The notes under the pieces: model-generated | Database searches by the model: none | The model's input: only the letters and a program-made list of their open reading frames with translations | What the model was told of the DNA's origin: nothing | Assembly (NCBI GenBank): GCA_035545895.1 | Contig: DASZXJ010000098.1 | Location: 1 to 7,365 of the forward strand | Length of the DNA: 7,365 bases | Reading direction: 5' to 3' | Origin: DASZXJ01 sp035545895 | Lineage (GTDB): Bacteria > Planctomycetota > Phycisphaerae > Tepidisphaerales > Tepidisphaeraceae | Shown: in pieces, positions 1 through 5,700 of the stretch | How positions within the stretch are numbered: the stretch's first letter is position 1 | Layout: each line of letters opens with the position of its first letter | Position numbers and translations under genes: made by a program

Positions 1-65
1 GTTTCCGTCTGTTCATCGCACGCGGTGCAAATCCGCTCCCGAAGATCCAACGACAAGCCCTCCAT
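1..65 (-). CDS. IS630-type transposase, N-terminal fragment cut by window edge
   Basis: This reading frame starts at ATG (bases 65-63) and runs off the left edge after 21 full codons, reading MEGLSLDLRERICTACDEQT then E. The pattern S-x-D-L-R-E-R-(I/V) followed by an acidic D-E-x segment is what I know from the first helix of the helix-turn-helix domain of IS630/Tc1-mariner transposases. The catalytic DDE domain would lie outside the window. The start is well supported because a perfect GGAGGT sits 5 bases upstream. The gene follows the peptidase gene on the same strand after 109 bases and is probably an independent mobile unit. Whether the copy is intact cannot be seen. Another IS630-like helix-turn-helix protein is the main alternative. 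Seen: the frame and the ribosome site. Inferred: the family, from a short stretch only. Confidence 0.72.
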   Translation of the reverse strand, partial: MEGLSLDLRERICTACDEQTE

Positions 66-174
66 GCCACACCTCCAACAGCAGGTGATCGGCTCAGCCT
101 ACCGCAGGATAGGTGTACAGTCATCTGAAAACCGCTCTAAAAGGAAAAATGTAGAACGAACCCGTGGCCGTCAT
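66..174. other. Intergenic gap; probably holds one end of the IS element
   Basis: These 109 bases separate the peptidase stop codon from the transposase start. An imperfect palindrome at 98-113 (CCTACC, loop GCAG, GATAGG, with one G-T pair) and the palindrome TGTACA at 114-119 lie upstream of the transposase. If this is an IS630-family element, its left terminal inverted repeat and the flanking TA target duplication should fall here. The opposite end is outside the window, so the boundary cannot be fixed. On the minus strand a T-rich stretch (about 139-152) follows the peptidase stop, but I see no convincing stem before it, so no terminator is called. Confidence 0.45.
71..76 (-). promoter_or_regulatory. 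Shine-Dalgarno sequence of the transposase gene
   Basis: On the minus strand GGAGGT lies 5 bases before the ATG at 65-63. It matches the anti-Shine-Dalgarno core perfectly. This supports both the chosen start and the reality of a gene of which only 65 bases are visible. Confidence 0.8.
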
Positions 175-2688
175 TTATGGCGCGAGGAGCGTGACTTGGT
201 AGTTGTGCGCAATGATCGTCAGGTCGCGGGCATCGACGTTGCCGTCGTAGTTGAAGTCGCCCTGGCTGAAGGTTTTGCCGGACTGTTGCCAGTTGGGGGA
301 AAAGAGGATCATGTCGCTCAAGTCCACCGTGCGGTCGCGATTGGCGTCGCCGCCCAGGGCGTAGAAGTCGAAATCGAAGTTGCCGGTCATAGCGTTGCCC
401 GCCAGGTCGTGCACGTCGCCGGCCACGAGGCTCGCATGATAGTTTCCATCGGCCAGCACCCCGTTGGGGACAACAAACGTGAACGTTCCGACTGCATCCA
501 CCAATCCGAGGATGGTGCTGATGTTTCCGCCATGCGTAAGGTCCTGTACCAGCAGATTGGCGCTGCTGAGGACAACCGATTCCTCGAAGGTCAATCGCAA
601 GGCATGGCCGGTTTCAAAGAGAAACTCGCCAGTCGGCGCAGCGGGTCCCTGCGTGTCGATCTGAACAACCAGCGCAGTCGATGGATTGGAATAATTCAAC
701 GGCGAGACGACATTGGATGAGGCAACCCGTACTGTAAACGAATGCGGACCATCGCCGAGAATGCTCGTGGGAATCAGGCTATAGGTGCTGTCGCCAACAC
801 CAAGCTGAACGGCCTGATCGAGAATGTTGTCGATGTAAAGCGAAACGAACGACCCGATGGGCGCGCTACCCTGAATGGTGGGCGCGGTGTTGTTGGTGAT
901 GTTGTCCGAATTGCTGGAGCCGCTGTCGCTGGAGGCAGCCAGGTCCGGCGCTTCGGGAGTAAACGCCTTGAAGACGGCGTCGAGGGCGTTAAGCCTGCCC
1001 GCACCGCTGAATTCGTCGTATCCGAGCCCATGCGCCGGCAGATCGACGGCGGTGTCCTGCAAATCCTGGGTGAGCTGGTCGGGAGTCAGCGAATGATTGG
1101 CCTGCAGAACCAAAGCCGCAATCGCAGCCGCATGAGGCGCAGCCGCGCTCGTGCCATAGAATGGCTCACTGAAAAATCCGAGTTGTCCGACTCGCGTGGA
1201 AACGCCATCCACAGCAGTAGCATCGAGGCTTTGACGAACCGTGACGGTCTGGTCGTCGAAATTGATATAAATGGTGGAAGGACCCTGCGAGGCAAAGTAT
1301 TCGGTGACATCCGGCGAATCGGCGCGAACCGCCGACACGGCAAACACGCCCGGCGCCGCCTGCTGTCCAAATATCGAATCAGCCGTAATGGCATATTCAA
1401 ACGCGCCGTTTCCGTTGCCGAACGTCAGCAATTCCAATTCGCGCGGCGCGCCGCTGAATCGCGCGATCGCCAGGCGCACCACCTGAGACGAGCCGGTGTT
1501 GTTCACCCAGGTGAAAGATTCAATCGGATCGGAGTTTCCCGACTGTATGTCCGTGCTCGATGCGATCACCTGAAAAGTGCTGTTGAACAGATACAGATCG
1601 TAATCGTTGCCACTTGCGCCAAAGGGGTCGCTCCATTGCAGGACCGCGCTCAGATCGCCGCCCGGTACGACGAGCAATTCCTTGAAGACATCGATGCCCG
1701 TGCCATCGAGAAAGTCGTTGAAGCCGGTGCCGTCGTTGATGAATTCGTGCTGATAATGGGAGATGCCGAAGAACCCCGCGGGCGTGCCGAAATTGCCCGC
1801 GGCGCTGACATAGAAAACGCCGTTGTTGACCGCGTTCTGTGCGGTCTGCGCGACGGTCCCGTCCTGGAAAAACGGTTCGCCCGGAAAGGCCAAATCATCC
1901 ACGATGATGTCGCATCCCTGGCCAACCAGGTAGTTGATTGCATCGACCATGTCGAGATTGGTCGAAGCTCCGGAGAAATAGAGCTGCGCGCCCGGCGCCA
2001 GATCGTGAACGATTTCGAGCATGGCCGTGCCCTCATCGCCGGAGCCGGCATTGAGGGGATTGACGGTGACGGAAGGCAGATCGTCGCCGACGTCGGCGCG
2101 GTGATCGGCGCCATTGGAAATCACTCCCACCTTGATGCCGCTGCCGTCGATGCCGTAGTTGGCGAATTGCTGACGCACGAGGTCGGCCGTCAGAAGCGAA
2201 TCGCCTTCACTGTCCACCGCGCCGGTCGAGACGATCGCATAATTGGGCAATTCAACCGCGCTGACCGAAGCCAGCCTGGTCACCGCCTGGAGGTTTGATG
2301 GTTTTACCCACACTTGCAATGTATGAGTCTTCTTGTTGTAGGTCTGGACATGGATTCCGATTTTGCGAAGCGCAGCCATCGCGGTGGTGGTCGCGCCGTT
2401 GAACCGGATGTTGACCTGCACATAGCCGTTGGAAGTGTAATGCGCCGGCGAGTTGGGCCGCTTGGCGCCTTTTTGAATGACAGGCTGAACCGCGGCCCAT
2501 AAATTGGAATCCAGTTTGCCGCCATAGGTCTTGGGGACCACGATTTTTGTTGGCACCAAACCCTTGGGAATTTTGGCGACGGGCGCGGGAACTTTGCCAG
2601 GCAAGGCGGTGGAAAGGAGCGTGCGGGACTCAAGCAACTCGAGCGCGAGCGCATGAAGACTTGGTTGGGATCCCGGGCGTTGACGCAC
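175..2688 (-). CDS. Exported subtilisin/sedolisin-like peptidase with Ig-like modules and C-terminal dockerin
   Basis: This is a complete 837-residue protein starting at GTG (2688-2686) behind GGAGGT with a 5-base spacer and ending in TAA. Residues 16-26 carry the planctomycete export motif LELLESRTLLS. Residues about 85-155 resemble an inhibitory prodomain. The peptidase domain spans about 175-575. It has VGVISNG (187-193) at the usual Asp site, DEGTAMLEIVHDLAPGA (218-234) where subtilisins have His-Gly-Thr, VDDL (263-266), EPFFQDG (271-277), the oxyanion Asn in AAGN (296-299), and the Ser514 loop GTSAAAPH (512-519). A beta-rich insertion at about 340-415 (LQWSDPFG, NDYDLYLF) resembles a PPC-type module. 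Ig-like modules follow at about 600-675 and 680-775, then a dockerin at 779-830. It has a single cysteine (Cys259). The fold is secure. The mechanism is uncertain because the catalytic positions mix S8 and S53 features. It probably acts outside the cell and may share a transcript with the upstream mosaic gene. Confidence 0.93.
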   Translation of the reverse strand: MRQRPGSQPSLHALALELLESRTLLSTALPGKVPAPVAKIPKGLVPTKIVVPKTYGGKLDSNLWAAVQPVIQKGAKRPNSPAHYTSNGYVQVNIRFNGATTTAMAALRKIGIHVQTYNKKTHTLQVWVKPSNLQAVTRLASVSAVELPNYAIVSTGAVDSEGDSLLTADLVRQQFANYGIDGSGIKVGVISNGADHRADVGDDLPSVTVNPLNAGSGDEGTAMLEIVHDLAPGAQLYFSGASTNLDMVDAINYLVGQGCDIIVDDLAFPGEPFFQDGTVAQTAQNAVNNGVFYVSAAGNFGTPAGFFGISHYQHEFINDGTGFNDFLDGTGIDVFKELLVVPGGDLSAVLQWSDPFGASGNDYDLYLFNSTFQVIASSTDIQSGNSDPIESFTWVNNTGSSQVVRLAIARFSGAPRELELLTFGNGNGAFEYAITADSIFGQQAAPGVFAVSAVRADSPDVTEYFASQGPSTIYINFDDQTVTVRQSLDATAVDGVSTRVGQLGFFSEPFYGTSAAAPHAAAIAALVLQANHSLTPDQLTQDLQDTAVDLPAHGLGYDEFSGAGRLNALDAVFKAFTPEAPDLAASSDSGSSNSDNITNNTAPTIQGSAPIGSFVSLYIDNILDQAVQLGVGDSTYSLIPTSILGDGPHSFTVRVASSNVVSPLNYSNPSTALVVQIDTQGPAAPTGEFLFETGHALRLTFEESVVLSSANLLVQDLTHGGNISTILGLVDAVGTFTFVVPNGVLADGNYHASLVAGDVHDLAGNAMTGNFDFDFYALGGDANRDRTVDLSDMILFSPNWQQSGKTFSQGDFNYDGNVDARDLTIIAHNYQVTLLAP
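199..354 (-). other. Type I dockerin-like domain
   Basis: Residues 779-830 of the peptidase hold two EF-hand-like loops, DANRDRTVDLSD (781-792) and DFNYDGNVDARD (811-822), each followed by a short helix (MILFSPNW and LTIIAHNY). Asp/Asn at loop positions 1, 3, 5, 9 and 12 are present in both. Dockerins bind calcium and, in cellulosomes, dock onto cohesins. In planctomycetes this C-terminal form is common, but its partner is generally not known. No cohesin is visible in the window. Confidence 0.88.
364..891 (-). other. Two Ig-like modules between peptidase and dockerin
   Basis: Residues about 600-675 (TAPTIQGSAPIGSFVSLYID through GDGPHSFTVRVAS) look like a bacterial Ig-like repeat of adhesins, with the typical 'PTIxGSAPxGSxVxLYxD' start. 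Residues about 680-775 (ALRLTFEESVV, VLADGNYHASL, DLAGNAM) look like the SbsA/Big_5-type Ig-like fold often found before dockerins in planctomycetes. They probably act as spacers or ligand-binding modules. Confidence 0.65.
964..2166 (-). other. Subtilisin/sedolisin-like peptidase domain (residues about 175-575)
   Basis: The domain runs from about GIDGSGIKVGVISNG to the helix after the Ser514 loop and the LTPDQLTQDLQDTA segment, which is typical of the C-terminal end of S8 domains. The APGA at 231-234 aligns with the APGA of kumamolisin-type sedolisins. On that alignment Glu219 falls on the sedolisin catalytic Glu, which is also the subtilisin His position, while Met223 falls on the sedolisin Asp. 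Asn299 matches the subtilisin oxyanion Asn rather than the sedolisin Asp. This mosaic fits the S53-like branch of the S8/S53 superfamily. The alignment was done by eye. Confidence 0.85.
2611..2643 (-). other. Planctomycete N-terminal export/sorting motif (LExRxLLS)
   Basis: Residues 16-26 of the peptidase read LELLESRTLLS. A motif of the form L-E-x-R-x-L-L-S near the N-terminus recurs in large predicted extracellular proteins of planctomycetes (the Pfam 'planctomycete extracellular' motif). The 15 preceding residues hold two arginines but no long hydrophobic helix, so this is not a textbook Sec signal peptide. The role in export is known only by association. Confidence 0.8.
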
Positions 2689-2758
2689 CTCTTACCTCCA
2701 GCAACTCCTTCAGCCGCTCCCTGCCCGAGACCCCAGGGAATCAGTCTACCTCAGGGTT
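2689..2758. other. 70-base gap between mosaic gene and peptidase gene
   Basis: Apart from the Shine-Dalgarno sequence at its left end, this gap shows no convincing promoter and no stem followed by a T-run on the minus strand. The best stem I find is a bulged 6-bp pairing (CCCTGAG with CTCGGG) without a U-tract. Read-through from the mosaic gene into the peptidase gene is therefore plausible. Confidence 0.45.
2694..2699 (-). promoter_or_regulatory. Shine-Dalgarno sequence fixing the GTG start of the peptidase gene
   Basis: GGAGGT on the minus strand lies 5 bases before the GTG at 2688-2686. This decides the start: the GTG places the LExRxLLS motif near residue 20, where planctomycete proteins usually carry it. 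No in-frame ATG precedes that motif. Confidence 0.85.
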
Positions 2759-5700
2759 TCAGGCAAGCAACCGTGCTCCGGCCCAGTCGGCGTGGTCGGA
2801 GGTGTTGCCGTTGGTCGCCACACCCACTACAAGCCGCAAGGTCGTAACATTCTGTACATTCAGATTGACCGCCTGAGTTGCACTGGCTCCGATCATCGTG
2901 CCGCTGTCGAACGCAAGTACGCCGTCCAGATAGACTTGGAACACAACGCTGCCGGCATTGCCGACCTCGTCATCCACGCCAATGTCCGACAGGAACTGGG
3001 TGTACTGCTTGTTGAGGTTGAAGGTGATGTCCGACGCCGCGTGCACACCAAGGCCCTTGGCATAGGTCACGGTATTGAGCGTGATGGTATGACCATCGTT
3101 GGCGCCGGTTTCGCCGTTGCTGTGGTCCTTTTCATAAGCGCCCCAGCCGTTGGTGGCTGCGGTGGGGGTCAGGCTGCTGAGATAAGTCGTCACCGTGCCC
3201 GTGGGCGTGGTGATATTCGATTCGTTGGAAGGCTGAGCCGAACTGCCACCGGCATTGGTCGCGAAGACTCGATAGAAGTAATTCGAATTGCCCCCAAGAA
3301 TGGTCGGGTCGGTGTAATTGAACGTGGTGCCTGAAACAGTCTGGATGGCTGCCCAGGTTCCGCTCGCGCCAAGTTTCCGCTCGATGCGGAAACCGGTTTG
3401 ATCGCCGGCACTATCAGTCCAGGTGAGATCAACCTTGGCCGTGGTTGGATTATAAGTGGCGGTGAGACTGGTCGGCGCCGCGGGCGGCGGCGTGGGCTGC
3501 CCGACGATCAGCCGCGCGTTGGCCCAATCGGCGTGGTCGTAGTTGTTGCCATTGCCCGAATCGGTCACAACGAGCTTCAATTGCGATTTGCCGGTGACAT
3601 CGACCACGACCTGCTTGGTCGCCGTCGCGCCGGTCATCACGCCGCTGTCGTAAATCGGAGTCGCCGAACCATCGAGATAAACCTGGAACACAACGCTGCC
3701 GTTGTTTCCAACTTCATCATCCACGCCGATATCCGACAGGAACTGCGTATATTGGCCGTTGAGGTTGAAAATGAGCGTGGAGTTGGCGTGCACGCCAAGC
3801 CCCTTGGTGTAGGTCACCGTGTTGAGCGTGATGGTATGCCCATCGTTCGCGCCCTGCTCGTTATTGCTGTGATCCTTCTCGTAAGCGCCCCAGCCATTGA
3901 CCGCTGACACCGGCGTGAGATCGCTGAGATACGCCTGCGTTTGCGTTGCGATGACGGCACTGACTTCGTTGGAGAACCCTGAAGGCCCGCCGGAGTTGTA
4001 GGCGTATACGTGATAGTAATATGTGTTACCGGAAGTTGCCGTTTGATCGACGAAGCTGGTTGTGCTCGGGCTGACATCGGCAATCTGGGCATAAGTTCCG
4101 TTTGCGCCAGTCTTGCGCTCGATGCGGAAACCGGTTTGATTGCTCGGCGGTTCAGTCCAGTTCAGCGTGACCTGCTGATTGACAACGGTCGGCGTGGCGA
4201 GCGTCGGCGCTGCCGGCGGAGAGACCTGTCCAGCCGTTGTCAGGCGGGCGTTGGCCCAGTCGGCGTGGTCGCTGTTGTTGCCGTTGCCCGAATCGGTGAC
4301 AACCAGTTTCAACTGCGACTTGCCGGTGACATCGACCACCACCTGTTTGGTCGCCGTTGCGCCGGTCATCACGCCGCTGTCGTAAATCGGTGTGGCCGAA
4401 TTATCAAGATAGACCTGGAAGACCACGCTGCCGGCGTTGCCCTTTTCATCATCCACGCCGATATCAGAGAGAAACTGTGAATATTGTCCGTTCAAATTGA
4501 AGACGAGCGTCGAATTGGCATGTACGCCCAGGCCCTTGGCGTAGGTTGTACCGTTGAGGGTGATGACATGACCGTCGCCCGCCGCCTGCTCGCCGTTGCT
4601 GGTGTCTTTTTCGTACGGTCCGTAGCCATTGGTCGCGGTGGTTGGAGTCAGGTCGCTGACATACACAACCGTTGGCTGCGAGGTGACATTCACGGAAACC
4701 TGCGCCTGCCCGGAGACCGCACCCTTATTGTCTCGCACGGTGTAGCCGAAGACATCGTTGCCGGTGAAGTTGGCATCGGGCGTATAGGTGATCGCGCCCG
4801 TGGTTGCATTAACACTGACGACGCCATTGCCTGGCTGAGCCGAAACAACAACCGTCGCGGGGTTGAGTGTGCCGTCCGAATCGGTGTCGTTGCCCAGCAC
4901 GTTGATCTGAACCGGAATATTGACCGACGTCGTGGCCGAATCGGGATTGGCGACCGGCGGATGATTTACCTGCGGAATATCGAAATGCAGGTTTTCGATG
5001 ATGGTGACGTTGTCACCATGCCAGTTGGCGGTGGCGATGTCCAGGTCGCCGTCACTGTCAAAGTCAGCAACCGCCATGCTGAACGGCGTATCACCCGCCG
5101 CAAAGCTCGCCGCCGCATTGAACGTGCCATCTCCATTGCCAAGCAGCACGCTGATGGTCATGCCCAGCGGATTGGTGCCATTGGGATAGTTGCCGCCGGT
5201 GTTGGCGCTGATCAGGTCGAGCTTGCCGTCGTTGTTCACATCGCCGATGCCGACGCCCTTGGGCACCGAACCGGCCGCGTAATTGACCGCGCTGGCGAAT
5301 GTGCCGTTTCCGTTGCCCAGAAAGACGCTGAGGTTGTCCGAGCCGTCGTTGGCGGTAACCAGATCGGTCTTGGTGTCGCCATTGAAATCGCCAAAGCGAA
5401 TCTGGTGTGGCGCCGTGCCCGAATTGTAGAACGTCGCAGAGCCGAATCCGCCGGTGCCGTTGTTCAGCAGGACGGCAATGTTGTTGCTGCCGTGATCGGC
5501 GATGGCGATATCTGGCATCGTATCGTTGTTGAAATTCGTCAATACTACCGAATGCGGCGCGCTGCCGACGTTGTAATCCGTGAAAGTCGAGAACGTTCCC
5601 GTGCCGTTGTTGCGGAAGACCCGCACGACGCTCGCGCCCCAGCCGACTTCGACAATGTCGTTGTCGTTGTCTCCGTCCACGTCGCCGATCGTCAGATCAT

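Noticed and set aside
139..175. Possible intrinsic terminator after the peptidase stop (T-rich stretch on the minus strand)
   Set aside because: There is a T-rich run but no stable GC-rich stem directly before it.
25..720. A 231-codon plus-strand frame covering the transposase start and the peptidase C-terminus
   Set aside because: It crosses two minus-strand genes and the gap between them, and its product has no recognisable motif.
742..2298. A 518-codon open frame on the plus strand, antisense to the peptidase gene
   Set aside because: It is a shadow of the peptidase domain. No domain or motif is recognisable in it, and the minus-strand frame is secure.
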